Source of the DNA: JALORV01 sp963791235
GTDB taxonomy: Bacteria > Pseudomonadota > Gammaproteobacteria > Burkholderiales > Burkholderiaceae_F
Assembly (NCBI GenBank): GCA_963791235.1
Contig: CAWBRW010000029.1
Location: 744,001 to 808,000 of the forward strand
DNA length: 64,000 bases
Reading direction: 5' to 3'
A program made the position numbers and the translations under genes. The notes under the pieces are model-generated. The model saw nothing but the letters and a program-made list of their open reading frames with translations. It was not told the origin of the DNA and searched no databases. Below are positions 42,136-51,518 of the stretch, one piece after another. The stretch's first letter is position 1; each line of letters opens with the position of its first letter.

Positions 42136-44754
42136 CTATTTCAGAGTCGGAACGGTGTACAGCCAGCCACGTCGAATCGCCCACTTCTCGATCTCGACAC
42201 CGACGAAGACCAGCAGCGCCAGCCCGCAGGCCAGCAGCAACGCCGACGGCGCGATCGACTGCGTGCCGAATACCGTCTGCAGCCACGGCGTATAGATCAG
42301 CAGCAAGTGCAGCGCGACGCTGGCGACGACCGCGATCAGCAGCATCCGGTTGCTGGCGAAGCCGATCGAAAACAGGCTTTCGCGCTCGGAGCGGATGGCC
42401 ATGACATGCGCGAGCTGGGCGTAGGTCAGCACGGTGAAGGTCATCGTCTGCGCGTGCACGCCATTTTGCAGCGCCCAGTAGCAGGCATAGAGGCTGACGC
42501 CGCCGATCAGCAGGCCAGCCCAGAGAATGTGCTGCCACACGCCCTGCGCGAAGATCGTCTCCGTGCGTGGCCGAGGCGGCCGGCGCATCACATTGGGTTC
42601 GGCCGGCTCGCTGGTCAGTGCCAGCCCCGGCAGGCCGTCCGTGACGAAGTTCACCCAGAGGATCTGGATCGGCGTCAACGGGATCGGCAGACCGAGGAAG
42701 GGCGCGAGAAAGATGGTCCAGATCTCGCCGGCGTTGCCGGCCATCACGAAGCGCACGAACTTGCGGATGTTGTCGTAGATGCGCCGACCTTCCCGCACGG
42801 CGCCGACGATCGTTGCGAAGTTATCGTCGAGCAGCACCAGGTCGGAGGCTTCGCGCGCAACATCGGTACCACCCCGACCCATTGAGACGCCGATGTCCGA
42901 TCGGCGCAGTGCGGGCGCATCGTTGACGCCGTCGCCCGTCATCGCAACGCACTCGCCCCGCGCCTGCAGCGCCTCGACGATGCCGATCTTTTGCGCCGGA
43001 TCGACGCGGGCGTAGACCTGTATCCGGTGTACGCGATCCGGCAGGGCCGTCGCGTCGATATGCGCGAGTTCCGCCCCGGTCATCACTTCGGACTGCGGCC
43101 CGGCAATGCCGAGCGAACGAGCGATTGCCAGCGCAGTGGCCGGATGGTCGCCGGTGATCATCACCGGCACGACGCCGGCACGCATGCACTCCGCGACCGC
43201 GGCGCCGGCTTCGGCGCGGGGAGGATCGATCAGTCCGACCAGGGCGATGAGTTGCAGCCGGTCATTCAAATTGCTGATCGACTCGCCACGACTGGCTGGC
43301 CGGGCCGCCAGCGCCAGCACGCGCTGACCGGCTGCGGCGATGCGTTCCGAGCGCTGATTCCAGTCGCCGACATCGACGTTGATGCACGACGGCAGCACTG
43401 CTTCCGGCGCCCCCTTGACAGTGAGCAGTACGCCGTCGTCGACCGCGTGCAGTGTCGCCATGCGCTTGCTGATCGAGTCGAACGGCAGCTCGGCGATGCG
43501 CGGCGCCGCGGCGCGCAGTTCATCGACGTCGAGGCCATCCCGCGACGCCGCTTCGACCAGCGCGATCTCGGTCGGGTCGCCGATCCATTGGCCGTCGGGT
43601 GAGCGCGATGCGTCGCTGTTCAGCGCAAGGATCTGCATTGCGCGGTCGCGCTCGCGGTCGTCCACGAGTTCGAGGGATTCGACACGCAAGCGGTTCTCGG
43701 TCAATGTCCCCGTCTTGTCGCTGCAGATGACCGTGACCGATCCGAGCGACTCGACGCACGGAAGGCGCCTGACCAGCGCCCGCTCAAGCGACATGCGGTG
43801 AGCGCCGAACGCCAGCGCGATCGACACGACGGCGGGCAATGCCTCGGGGATCGCGGCAACCGCCAGGCTGATGGCCGTGAGGAACATCAGCGCCGCCGGT
43901 TCGCCGCGCGACACGCCGGCGGCAAAGATCAGTGCGCAGATTGCGAGCACGATCAGCGCCAGCCGCCGTCCGAAGCGCGCGAGCCGGTCCTGCAGCGGTG
44001 TGCGCTGTTCGCCGGCGGATTCAACCAGGTGCGCGATGTGGCCGAGTTCCGTCTCGGCACCGGTCGCCACGACGAGCCCGGTGGCGTGGCCCGCTGTTAC
44101 CAGCGTTCCGGAGTACGCAAGGTTGCGTCGGTCGGCGAGCAGAACTTCCGGCGCGAGCAGCGCTGCCGCATGCTTGTCGACGGGCACGGACTCTCCGGTC
44201 AGCGCAGCTTCCTCGATGCGCAACGCCGCGTCGTCGACCAGCCGCAGGTCCGCCGGAACCTTGGTGCCGGCCTCGAGCCAGACGACGTCTCCCACCACCA
44301 GGTCGGCGGCCGGGATCTCGGTGCGGCCCCCGTCACGGAGAACGCGTGCTCGCGGCGCCGACATCGCGCGCAGTGCGGCCATCGCCTGCTCGGCGCGCCA
44401 TTCCTGGCTGAAGCCGAGGATCGCATTGAGCACGACGATGGCAAGGATTGCGGCGGCCTCGACCGGCTCGCCGATCGCTGCTGCGACGAGGGCGGCGACG
44501 ATCAGAACGCCGATCATGAAGTCGGCGAACTGGCGCGCGAACATGGCCAGAACGCTGGTCGGCGCGGCTTCGGGGAGCAGGTTCGGGCCGTCGCGCTGCA
44601 GGCGGGCCGTTGCGTCTGCCGTGCTCAGACCTTCGCGACGGGACCTGAGCGCCGCAAGCGCTGCGTCGGCGTCGATGGCGTGCCAGGCAGTAGTCGCGGG
44701 GGAATCCGCGGCTGACGCACTCCCAGGCGGCGCGAATGGCGGGCGAAGGTTCAC
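42136..44754 (-). CDS. P-type cation-transporting ATPase (type II, Ca2+-like)
   Basis: An 872-residue type II P-type ATPase. It has an N-terminal cation-ATPase domain (residues 20-90), the TGESVPVDK phosphatase loop, TM4 with AAIPEALPAVVSIALAFGAHRM, phosphoacceptor Asp 346 in CSDKTGTLTENRL, TGDHPATALAIA, and the MTGDGVNDAPALRRSDIGV hinge. TM5/6 (NAGEIWTIFLAPF, TPIQILWVNFVTDGLP) and a C-terminal four-helix domain complete it. The closest relatives transport Ca2+ or similar divalent cations; specificity is not certain. It is divergent from a Spy-type gene with a shared 166-base regulatory region. Confidence 0.92.
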   Translation of the reverse strand: MNLRPPFAPPGSASAADSPATTAWHAIDADAALAALRSRREGLSTADATARLQRDGPNLLPEAAPTSVLAMFARQFADFMIGVLIVAALVAAAIGEPVEAAAILAIVVLNAILGFSQEWRAEQAMAALRAMSAPRARVLRDGGRTEIPAADLVVGDVVWLEAGTKVPADLRLVDDAALRIEEAALTGESVPVDKHAAALLAPEVLLADRRNLAYSGTLVTAGHATGLVVATGAETELGHIAHLVESAGEQRTPLQDRLARFGRRLALIVLAICALIFAAGVSRGEPAALMFLTAISLAVAAIPEALPAVVSIALAFGAHRMSLERALVRRLPCVESLGSVTVICSDKTGTLTENRLRVESLELVDDRERDRAMQILALNSDASRSPDGQWIGDPTEIALVEAASRDGLDVDELRAAAPRIAELPFDSISKRMATLHAVDDGVLLTVKGAPEAVLPSCINVDVGDWNQRSERIAAAGQRVLALAARPASRGESISNLNDRLQLIALVGLIDPPRAEAGAAVAECMRAGVVPVMITGDHPATALAIARSLGIAGPQSEVMTGAELAHIDATALPDRVHRIQVYARVDPAQKIGIVEALQARGECVAMTGDGVNDAPALRRSDIGVSMGRGGTDVAREASDLVLLDDNFATIVGAVREGRRIYDNIRKFVRFVMAGNAGEIWTIFLAPFLGLPIPLTPIQILWVNFVTDGLPGLALTSEPAEPNVMRRPPRPRTETIFAQGVWQHILWAGLLIGGVSLYACYWALQNGVHAQTMTFTVLTYAQLAHVMAIRSERESLFSIGFASNRMLLIAVVASVALHLLLIYTPWLQTVFGTQSIAPSALLLACGLALLVFVGVEIEKWAIRRGWLYTVPTLK

Positions 44755-44832
44755 GGCAATCCAGTCCGAGGATTTCGAGCCTACTGGCGCGGCCGCCGTC
44801 AGCCCGTGACGTGCGTCGAATCCGGCCCCGAT

Positions 44833-44847
44833 TTACAGATCCTTACA
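44833..44847 (+). promoter_or_regulatory. Direct repeat TTACA-N5-TTACA, candidate CpxR/OmpR-family operator
   Basis: Two perfect TTACA copies 10 bases apart lie within TTTAC-N5-CTTAC, 9 of 10 positions of the reverse complement of the CpxR box GTAAA-N5-GTAAA. It lies 74 bases before spy and 79 before the ATPase start codons. A candidate -10 TACAGT occurs at 44879-44884, placing the box at about -57 to -43. Confidence 0.6.
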
Positions 44848-44920
44848 ACCCCCTCGCACGCAAGCAACGCACCGTTCCTACAGTGCGTCCCGTACCAACC
44901 CGTTTTGAAAGGAACACTCG

Positions 44921-45481
44921 ATGAACAATGACAATCGGTCGGCCGCGACCGCGGCACCTACGACGACCCGTCGCGCGCGGCGCAGGGCCATGCTGGGATT
45001 GGGCATGACCGCGCTGGCCGCTGCCGGTGCGCTGGCGGCGCACCGGCATGCCGATGCCCACCCGATGGGTTTCGGTGGACCCGGCCACGGATTCGGTGGC
45101 TGGCACGGCGGAATGGGCGACATGGACCCGGCCGCGCTCTCCAAGCGCATCGAGGCGATGGTTGCCTTCAGGCTCGCCGATATCGACGTCACGCCGGAGC
45201 AGCGCGACCGCATCGCCACGATCCTCAAGGGCGCTGCCAATGACTTGCAGGCGAGCCGCAAGCAGCACATGCAGGCGCGTCGTCAGTCGATGGAGTTGCT
45301 TGCTGCGCCAACAATCGACCGCGCGCAACTTGAGAAACTGCGTGTCGAGCAGATGCAAATGGGCGAGAACGCCTCGCGCCGCATGCTGCAGGCGCTGATG
45401 GACAGCGCCGAAGTGCTGACGCCGGAGCAGCGCGCCAAGCTTGCTGAGCGCTTCCAACGTCGCATGCCGCCGGGCGGCTGA
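44921..45481 (+). CDS. Spy/CpxP family periplasmic protein
   Basis: A 186-residue exported protein. A long N-region with an Arg-rich stretch (TTRRARRRAMLGLG) precedes the hydrophobic core. The mature start is rich in His, Gly and Met (HPMGFGGPGHGFGGWHGGM). Two LTxxQ-like motifs, DVTPEQRDRI and VLTPEQRAKL, identify the Spy/CpxP family, whose members act as periplasmic chaperones or as stress sensors for the Cpx kinase. The neighbouring regulator and kinase genes and the upstream box support a Cpx-like circuit. The His/Met-rich segment suggests metal binding. Confidence 0.85.
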   Translation: MNNDNRSAATAAPTTTRRARRRAMLGLGMTALAAAGALAAHRHADAHPMGFGGPGHGFGGWHGGMGDMDPAALSKRIEAMVAFRLADIDVTPEQRDRIATILKGAANDLQASRKQHMQARRQSMELLAAPTIDRAQLEKLRVEQMQMGENASRRMLQALMDSAEVLTPEQRAKLAERFQRRMPPGG

Positions 45482-45592
45482 CCCCTTACGCCGCGGCCCC
45501 GGTACCCGTGAATTCCGGCGGCTCCCCCTCCGTCTCCCGGCATTCGCCGGCGGCCGCGGCACCACCTTCAATCCATGCAGTAGATACGTCGC

Positions 45593-46285
45593 ATGCAGCG
45601 GCTGCTGATGATCGATGACGACGCGCGCCTGGCGGCGATGGTGCGTGACTATTTGGCTGCGTCCGGATTCGTGGTCGACATCGCCGGCGATGTCGCGAGC
45701 GGCGTTGTCGCCGTGCGCAGCGCTTCAGTCGACCTGCTGATCCTCGACCTGATGCTGCCTGACGGCGACGGGCTCGACCTGTGCCGCCGGCTGCGCGCTG
45801 AAGGCGTCGACGTGCCGATACTGATGCTGACCGCAAAGGGCGACCCGATCGATCGCGTGATCGGACTTGAGATCGGTGCCGATGACTACCTGCCGAAACC
45901 CTTCGAGCCGCGCGAACTGCTGGCACGGGTCAAGGCTCTGCTGCGTCGGTCGCAGGGCCCGTCGGCCTCGCAGGGGCTGCGCTTCGGCCGCCTCGAGATC
46001 GATCGTGATGCACGCGTGGTGCGTGTCGACGGCCAGATGCGCGCGCTGACGTCGCACCAGTTCGACCTGCTGGTCGCGCTGGCCGAGCGCGCGGGTCGCG
46101 TGCTGACGCGGGAGCAGTTGATGGACCTGGCGCGCGGCGAGGTTTTCGAGGCTTTCGATCGCTCGGTTGACGTGCACATCGCCCGCATTCGCGCGGCGAT
46201 CGAGGATGATCCACGCCATCCGAAGCGCATCATCACGGTGCGCGGTGCCGGCTACGTATTCGCTCGCGCTCAGGAGGCGGCGTGA
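45593..46285 (+). CDS. OmpR/CpxR family response regulator
   Basis: A 230-residue OmpR-type regulator. The receiver has the acidic pair at residues 8-9 and phosphoacceptor Asp 52 in LILDLMLPDGDG. The winged-helix effector domain covers residues 130-225 (LTSHQFDLLVALAERAGRVL, RSVDVHIARIRAAIEDDPR, RGAGYVF). It is followed by its kinase gene with a 4-base overlap, and preceded by the Spy-like gene. The whole resembles CpxR more than other OmpR members, mainly by context. Confidence 0.93.
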   Translation: MQRLLMIDDDARLAAMVRDYLAASGFVVDIAGDVASGVVAVRSASVDLLILDLMLPDGDGLDLCRRLRAEGVDVPILMLTAKGDPIDRVIGLEIGADDYLPKPFEPRELLARVKALLRRSQGPSASQGLRFGRLEIDRDARVVRVDGQMRALTSHQFDLLVALAERAGRVLTREQLMDLARGEVFEAFDRSVDVHIARIRAAIEDDPRHPKRIITVRGAGYVFARAQEAA

Positions 46286-47565
46286 GCAAGGGTCACATGT
46301 CGCGCCCGCATCGCCTGTACTGGCGCATCTGGTTCGCGATCCTCGCGACACTCGCGCTGTTCGCGCTGCTGGCCGCTACTGCCTGGCATCTGACGGGTGA
46401 ACGGGGGGCTCCCCCCAACATCACCGGCTTCGCCGAGCTGGCAAGCGAGCTGCTGCCGGCGGCAGACGCGCCTCGCGAAGCACAGCAGTCCGCGCTCGAT
46501 CTCTGGAAGCAACGGCTCGGCGCCGACTTCGCTCTGTACTCGGCCGATGGACTACGCATTGCAGGCACACAGGACGAGCTCGTTGCGCTGTCTCCGCGCG
46601 AGGGCGCCCCGGAACATCACGTGATGACTCCCCGCAGCGGGCCGGCACTGGTGTTGCAGCTGCCGGATGGCCGCCGGCTGCTGATGCTGCGTCCAGGCCG
46701 GCCGCCGCCGCCGGGCCCGGTGCTCACCTTTGCGCTGATCGCGCTGGCTGTCGGTGTCGGCGCTTTCCCCGTCGTGCGGCGCCTGACACGCCGGCTCGAG
46801 CGTCTGCAGGCCGGCGTCACCGAATGGGGCGGCGGAAAGCTGTCGACGCGGGTGCCGGTGCAGGGGCATGACGAAGTGGCGCAGCTGGCACAGGCGTTCA
46901 ACGAGTCGGCCGCGCGCATCGAGCAGCTGGTCGACGCTCACAAGACGCTGCTGGCGAATGCATCGCACGAACTGCGTTCGCCGCTGGCGCGGATTCGACT
47001 CGGCGTGGAGCTTTTGTCGAGCGATCCGTCGCCGACGCGACGCGCCGAGCTCGCGCGTGACATCGGCGAGCTCGACCAGTTGATCGACGAGATCCTGCTA
47101 GCGAGCCGACTGGACGGTGGCGTGGCACCGGAACGTGAGCCGGTCGACCTCACCGGGATTGTGGCCGAAGAGTGTGCGCGCGCCGATGTGCCGCTGCAGG
47201 CCGAGACGGTTCAGATCACCGGCAGCACGCGCCTGCTGCATCGACTGGTACGAAACCTTATCGACAACGCGCGGCGATACGGAGGAGGTCGGGTCGGAGT
47301 CGAACTGCGGAGCATCTCCGCCGCGGCCGAGATCGATGTGATGGACCGGGGGCCGGGGGTGACGGAAGCCGACCGCGAGCGCGTGTTCGAGCCGTTCTAC
47401 CGCGCGGCGGGTGCCAGCGAAGCCAGCGGCGGCATCGGGCTGGGTCTCGCGCTGGCGCGACAGATCGCCCGCCAGCATCGTGGCGAGGTGCACTGTCTGC
47501 CGCGTCCTGGCGGCGGCAGCATCTTCCGCGTGACCTTGCCGATCGACGAGCCCACGTCGGCCTAG
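46282..47565 (+). CDS. CpxA-like sensor histidine kinase
   Basis: A 427-residue kinase. Transmembrane helix 1 (about 13-35), a small periplasmic domain of about 105 residues, a second helix (about 145-165), HAMP, then HisKA with His 229 in NASHELRSPLARIR. The HATPase domain follows, with NLIDNARRYG, DRGPGV and GIGLGLALARQIA. The GTG at 46282 has a strong AGGAGG site and overlaps the regulator stop. The organisation is that of EnvZ/CpxA-type sensors. The 3' end overlaps the convergent small gene by the palindromic CTAG. Confidence 0.92.
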   Translation: MSKGHMSRPHRLYWRIWFAILATLALFALLAATAWHLTGERGAPPNITGFAELASELLPAADAPREAQQSALDLWKQRLGADFALYSADGLRIAGTQDELVALSPREGAPEHHVMTPRSGPALVLQLPDGRRLLMLRPGRPPPPGPVLTFALIALAVGVGAFPVVRRLTRRLERLQAGVTEWGGGKLSTRVPVQGHDEVAQLAQAFNESAARIEQLVDAHKTLLANASHELRSPLARIRLGVELLSSDPSPTRRAELARDIGELDQLIDEILLASRLDGGVAPEREPVDLTGIVAEECARADVPLQAETVQITGSTRLLHRLVRNLIDNARRYGGGRVGVELRSISAAAEIDVMDRGPGVTEADRERVFEPFYRAAGASEASGGIGLGLALARQIARQHRGEVHCLPRPGGGSIFRVTLPIDEPTSA

Positions 47566-47729
47566 TCGCCGAGCCAACCCTCGGCGCGAGCGCGCTTCGC
47601 CGCCTCCGCGGGAGACACGCCCTCCTCATACAGGTCCGACCAGCGCGTCTCATCCAGCATCTCGTGCGAGCGCATCACGCTCCAGCCGAGCTCTGAGCAC
47701 ACCGCCGCCAGCCACTCGAACAGGGTCAT
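47562..47729 (-). CDS. Small conserved-looking protein of unknown function
   Basis: A 55-residue acidic protein (MTLFEWLAAVCSELGW, then SDLYEEGVSPAEAAKRARAEG). The ATG at 47729 has AGGAGAGACTTCG upstream. Its amphipathic helical pattern and good start support it as a real gene. Its stop codon overlaps the stop codon of the kinase gene tail to tail. I recognise no family. Confidence 0.5.
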   Translation of the reverse strand: MTLFEWLAAVCSELGWSVMRSHEMLDETRWSDLYEEGVSPAEAAKRARAEGWLGD

Positions 47730-47740
47730 CGAAGTCTCTC

Positions 47741-48388
47741 CTAAAGGGTTGTGCGCTGGAGGTCCTCCAGCCAGAGGATCTCGCAATCGCGATCGCCGGC
47801 GGAAGTCGAGGTCGAAGCGACTCGACCCTGCGGATCGCGCACGTTGACGAGCTTGCCGCGCAGCGTGACAAGCTCGCCGATGCGCACTCGACGCAGCCGC
47901 TCGTGGACCGCAGGCGTGGCCGGGATCACGTGGATGTTGGTGATGAACGGAGCGAGCCTATCGAACTCCTCCGGCGTCATCGCGTCACGCGGTCGTGCAA
48001 ACAGCGCTCGCAGTCCATTGGACACCCCCTCGTGGGTGAAGCGGAAACGAGCGACGTTCGCGCTGTCGGTCATCGGCCCGAAGCCGAGGCCGATGTCATG
48101 CGTCGAGGGCCGCAGCCCGGGGATCCAGTTCGCGAGAGACTGGTACGGCTTGAATCGCTCGATGTTCAGCACGCGGCCGCGGGCCTCGAATGTTGCAACG
48201 GGAATGAGCGTGCTGTCGTCGGCGGTGGTGATCGATGTGGCGGTGTCGACCCGGTTCACGAGGAAGGCGCCGGGATCGGAACGACCCGGCGGCACGTTCA
48301 CCGAACCCGGCTGGTCGAGCCAGGCAGCCACAGCGCCGACTATGCCGATGGCGAGGGCGGCCAGTGCAGTCGCATCGCGCAGCGTCAT
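47741..48388 (-). CDS. Putative membrane-anchored protein of unknown function
   Basis: A 215-residue protein with one N-terminal hydrophobic helix (about 8-25, ALAALAIGIVGAVAAWL) and a soluble C-terminal part with a beta-rich ending (RIGELVTLRGKLVNV, GDRDCEILWLEDLQ). No family is recognised. It is 11 bases before the small gene on the same strand. The first ATG in the frame is 16 codons longer and ignored because it lacks a ribosome site. Confidence 0.55.
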   Translation of the reverse strand: MTLRDATALAALAIGIVGAVAAWLDQPGSVNVPPGRSDPGAFLVNRVDTATSITTADDSTLIPVATFEARGRVLNIERFKPYQSLANWIPGLRPSTHDIGLGFGPMTDSANVARFRFTHEGVSNGLRALFARPRDAMTPEEFDRLAPFITNIHVIPATPAVHERLRRVRIGELVTLRGKLVNVRDPQGRVASTSTSAGDRDCEILWLEDLQRTTL

Positions 48389-48493
48389 GTGGAAAGTCGA
48401 ACCAAGCGAGCCACGTTGCGCGGAGGCCCGCTGCACTGACCGCGCATCAGCCGCGCGGGCATTGCCTGACCGACGGCGGCAAGCGCGGCCTCG

Positions 48494-49354
48494 CTAGATC
48501 TGGTTGCCTTCGAACGTGTTGCAGGCCGAAATCTGCCCGCTTTTCATGCCGGTCATGAACCAGCGCATGCGCTGCTCGGAGGTGCCGTGGGTGAAGCTGT
48601 CGGGCACGATTCGGCCTTGGGTGCGGCGCTGAATCGTGTCGTCGCCGATGGCCGATGCTGCGCGCATCGCTTCCTCGACATCGCCGGCCTCGAGCAGCTT
48701 GCGGTTCTGAGCATGATTGGCCCAGACGCCTGCCAAGCAGTCGGCCTGCAATTCCAGGCGGACCGTCAGTGCGTTGTACTGCGCCTCACTCATGCGTTGG
48801 CGGTACTCGTCCATCTTCTGCATGATGCCCAGCTGGTTCTGCACGTGGTGACCGACTTCGTGGGCGATGACGTACGCCTGCGCAAAGTCCCCAGGAGCCT
48901 TGAAGCGCTCCTGCAACTGGCGATAGAACGCGAGGTCGATGTAAACGCGCTGGTCGAGCGGGCAGTAGAACGGGCCCATCGCGGCCTGTCCGGTGCCGCA
49001 AGCAGTCGGCGTCGCACCGTCGAAGATCACCAGGCGGGGTTCCTGGTAGTTCTTGCCCAGCTGCGCGAACAGCGTGTTCCAGGTCTTCTCGGTATCCAGC
49101 AGAACGCCCGACACGAACGCACCCAGCTGATCCGAAACGGGGCCCTGCTTGCCTTCAATCTTCTGCGGTGCGACCTGTTGCTGCACGGTTTCGACCGTGC
49201 TGGCGAGGCCGAGGAGCACCCGCGGATCGATGCCGAAGAACATCCCGATGACCACCAGGATGATCATGCCGAGGCCGCCGCCAACCAGGCCGCGACCTCC
49301 CCGGCCCATACCGCGTCGGTCTTCGACGTTTGAACTCTGTCCTTCCGTACGCAT
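48494..49354 (-). CDS. ypfJ: YpfJ-type neutral zinc metallopeptidase
   Basis: A 286-residue YpfJ family protein. A single membrane anchor (GLGMIILVVIGMFFGID, about 28-46) is followed by a periplasmic domain with the zinc motif VIAHEVGHHVQN and the third-ligand segment ELQADCLAGVWA. ATG 49354 (MRTEGQSSNVEDRRGM) was preferred over an upstream frame extension with no signal. Family members are predicted zinc peptidases; no substrate is established. Confidence 0.9.
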   Translation of the reverse strand: MRTEGQSSNVEDRRGMGRGGRGLVGGGLGMIILVVIGMFFGIDPRVLLGLASTVETVQQQVAPQKIEGKQGPVSDQLGAFVSGVLLDTEKTWNTLFAQLGKNYQEPRLVIFDGATPTACGTGQAAMGPFYCPLDQRVYIDLAFYRQLQERFKAPGDFAQAYVIAHEVGHHVQNQLGIMQKMDEYRQRMSEAQYNALTVRLELQADCLAGVWANHAQNRKLLEAGDVEEAMRAASAIGDDTIQRRTQGRIVPDSFTHGTSEQRMRWFMTGMKSGQISACNTFEGNQI

Positions 49355-49409
49355 GCAGGCCCCCGCCGGTGAGTGCGGGAGCAAGCATAGCCGCACGACC
49401 GATTACTGG

Positions 49410-49856
49410 TTACTGGTAACGCTCCGTGGGCTTGTAGCGTTTAGTGTGCCCGGGCGGCCCCCAGTAGCTGGCCTGCTGACCGTAATGCCCGTAATAACGC
49501 GGTGTGTGGCCGTGTGGCACGACCACGCGCGGCGGCGGCAGGTAGCCGCGCGGGTAACCACCTCGCGGGGCTCCGACCCAGACTGGAGCCGGATAGATGA
49601 CGGGCGGTGCCTGATACACGACCGCGGCGGGTGCGTAGATCACCGGGGGCGGCGCATAAACCACCGGTGGATACATCGGCGCCGGTACATACACCGGAGC
49701 CGGCGGGTAAAAAGGCCGGTAGGCCGGCGCGCCGATGCGAAAACCGAATTCGGGCGTGCTGACCGTCACGGAGACGTTGCCTCCGTAAGCCTGGGCCGCC
49801 AGAGGCGCCGCAGCCGCGATCAACAGTCCAGCAACCAGAGACAGCCGTTTGATCAT
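49410..49856 (-). CDS. Exported Pro/Tyr/Val-repeat protein
   Basis: A 148-residue protein with a signal peptide (MIKRLSLVAGLLIAAAAPLAAQA) and a mature region built from short Pro-rich repeats of the type YAPPPVIY, VYVPAPMYP and PPVIYPAP. A His/Gly/Tyr-rich tail follows (HGHTPRYYGHYGQ). Such PXPV-type proteins are common small exported proteins in Burkholderiales. No catalytic motif is seen. The composition suggests an extracellular or surface location. Confidence 0.75.
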   Translation of the reverse strand: MIKRLSLVAGLLIAAAAPLAAQAYGGNVSVTVSTPEFGFRIGAPAYRPFYPPAPVYVPAPMYPPVVYAPPPVIYAPAAVVYQAPPVIYPAPVWVGAPRGGYPRGYLPPPRVVVPHGHTPRYYGHYGQQASYWGPPGHTKRYKPTERYQ

Positions 49857-49940
49857 GGTGGATCTCCTTGTGTGACAAGAGATCCAACGACCCAGCCGCC
49901 GCGGACGCCGACGCGGACTCGTTTCAGGTTGTAACGGCGC

Positions 49941-50297
49941 TCAGTTCCTGCGCAGGCGCAGCACGCGCATGTCGCCGCGCTCGCAAGGCCGGTCGGTGTA
50001 AGTCACCCGGCCACCGGATTCGCAGCGGAAGACCATGTCGTGGACCGCGGGCAGTGGTGCAGCGGGGAGTTCGACCGGGGGCTCCGGAACGTCCTCCACG
50101 GCGGCCCAGGCCGGCGGACCGGCCTCAGTGACCTGAAAGTCCGCCACCGCCGGAATCTGGGCGGCACGAAATTCAATCAACGGACTCAGCAGGATGACCA
50201 GGTGCCAGATCAGTGCCAGTGCGATTGCACCGCCCACCGAGAGACTGAGGACGTGAAGGGAGAGATCGACGCGGAAATCCGAAGTGATGGCGTGCAT
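49941..50297 (-). CDS. DUF4124-like small membrane protein
   Basis: A 118-residue protein with one N-terminal transmembrane helix (about 17-37). A Pro/Ala-rich linker follows, then a C-terminal FRCESGGRVTYTDRPCERG segment that resembles the Cys-containing end of DUF4124 domains. Function is unknown. It is followed on the same strand by the Pro/Tyr protein gene 84 bases away. Confidence 0.55.
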   Translation of the reverse strand: MHAITSDFRVDLSLHVLSLSVGGAIALALIWHLVILLSPLIEFRAAQIPAVADFQVTEAGPPAWAAVEDVPEPPVELPAAPLPAVHDMVFRCESGGRVTYTDRPCERGDMRVLRLRRN

Positions 50298-50388
50298 GGG
50301 GCGGCCTGCAGTGCAACATGCGAATTATTGCCCATCCGCGGGAGCGGCCGGCCGCAAATCCGCGGCGAGCCGTCACACGATGAGGGGA

Positions 50389-51407
50389 TCAGGCGACCGC
50401 GAGACCCTGGCGGTACGACAGCCAGACCGCGAGCAGGTCGCGCTCGCGTTGCCGTGTCATCTTGCCGGCGCGGCGCTTGTCTGTGGCCGATGGAATGCCG
50501 GCCTCGAGTATGTCGTTGAGGGTCACCGCCATCGGGCGGGTCTTCAGCCCGCTCGCCTGAGCGCGTGTCGTGTCGATCGGTGTGGAAGCCACGCGTCGCG
50601 GAGTCGTGCGACGGCACCCAGAGCGGCAGTTCGATCCAGGGCTGCACGCCTTCGCGCTCGAGGAAGCGCTCATCGACCCACTCGACCTCGACCTCCTCAC
50701 CGCAGATCCAGCGGCAGGTGTCGAGCAACTCGACGAAGCTTGCTCCTTCAATCGGGCCGGTGCCGTTGAACGCCCCACTGGCGCGGCGGGCCACCAGGCG
50801 CAGGATCAACGCCGCCAGGTCACGCGCATCAATGAACTGGATCGAGCGCTCCGGGTTGCCGGGGGCGAGTACGCGGCCGCCCGCGGCGATGCGCCAAGGC
50901 CAGTAGGAAAACCGGCCAGTCGGATCATCCGGGCCGACGATCAGGCCCGGCCGCACGAGAATCGACCGCGAGCCGAACACCCGCGCGACCGTGCGCTCGC
51001 ATTCGGCCTTCATCGCGCCGTAGTTCGTGCTGGTCACTGCTTCAGTGTTGTGGCCGACAATCGAGGCGAGGCGATCGGTTTCGCGGATCGGCGGCTGGGA
51101 GAACGAGGCATACGCCGAAACGCTGGAGATGTAGGACGTAGCGATCACAGCTGTCGAACAGCGCGGCGCAACTGAGCTCGACATCCTGCGGCCGGTAACC
51201 GCAGGTATCGATGACTGCATCCCAATTGCCGTTCATCAGCAGGTGCAGGTCTTCGGTGCGATCGCCGACGATCCACTTGACTCCGGGGGGCCACCATTGG
51301 CGCGACAAGCCGCGGTTGAACACGGTGACTGAATGGCCCTCGGCTAGGGCCGCACTCAGCAGTGCCTGCCCCAGGAAGACGCCGCCGCCGAGGATCAGCA
51401 GGTTCAT
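50389..51407 (-). pseudogene. NAD-dependent epimerase/dehydratase-type SDR, two frameshifts
   Basis: Reconstruction from ATG 51407 gives an extended SDR of 338 residues. The NAD(P) motif LLILGGGVFLGQALL starts it and DRYVYISSVSAY holds the likely active site. NYGAMKAECE gives the YxxxK-like segment, and GFLE...RPMAVTLNDIL lies near the end. Two single-base insertions break it: GTCC for GTC near 51139 and TTCC for TTC near 50568, both extra C in a C run on the minus strand. Removing both yields an open frame through the stop codon at 50389. I think these are sequence errors. The substrate cannot be told. Confidence 0.8.
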
Positions 51408-51518
51408 GGCCGTCGATCTTAGGTCGCACTAAGAAATCCGGCCAGTCATTCGGACTACCGTTCAACCAGTCAAAGCGACGAGTGGTCGCTCGCGTGACTA
51501 ACGTCAAGTCGACTGCGT

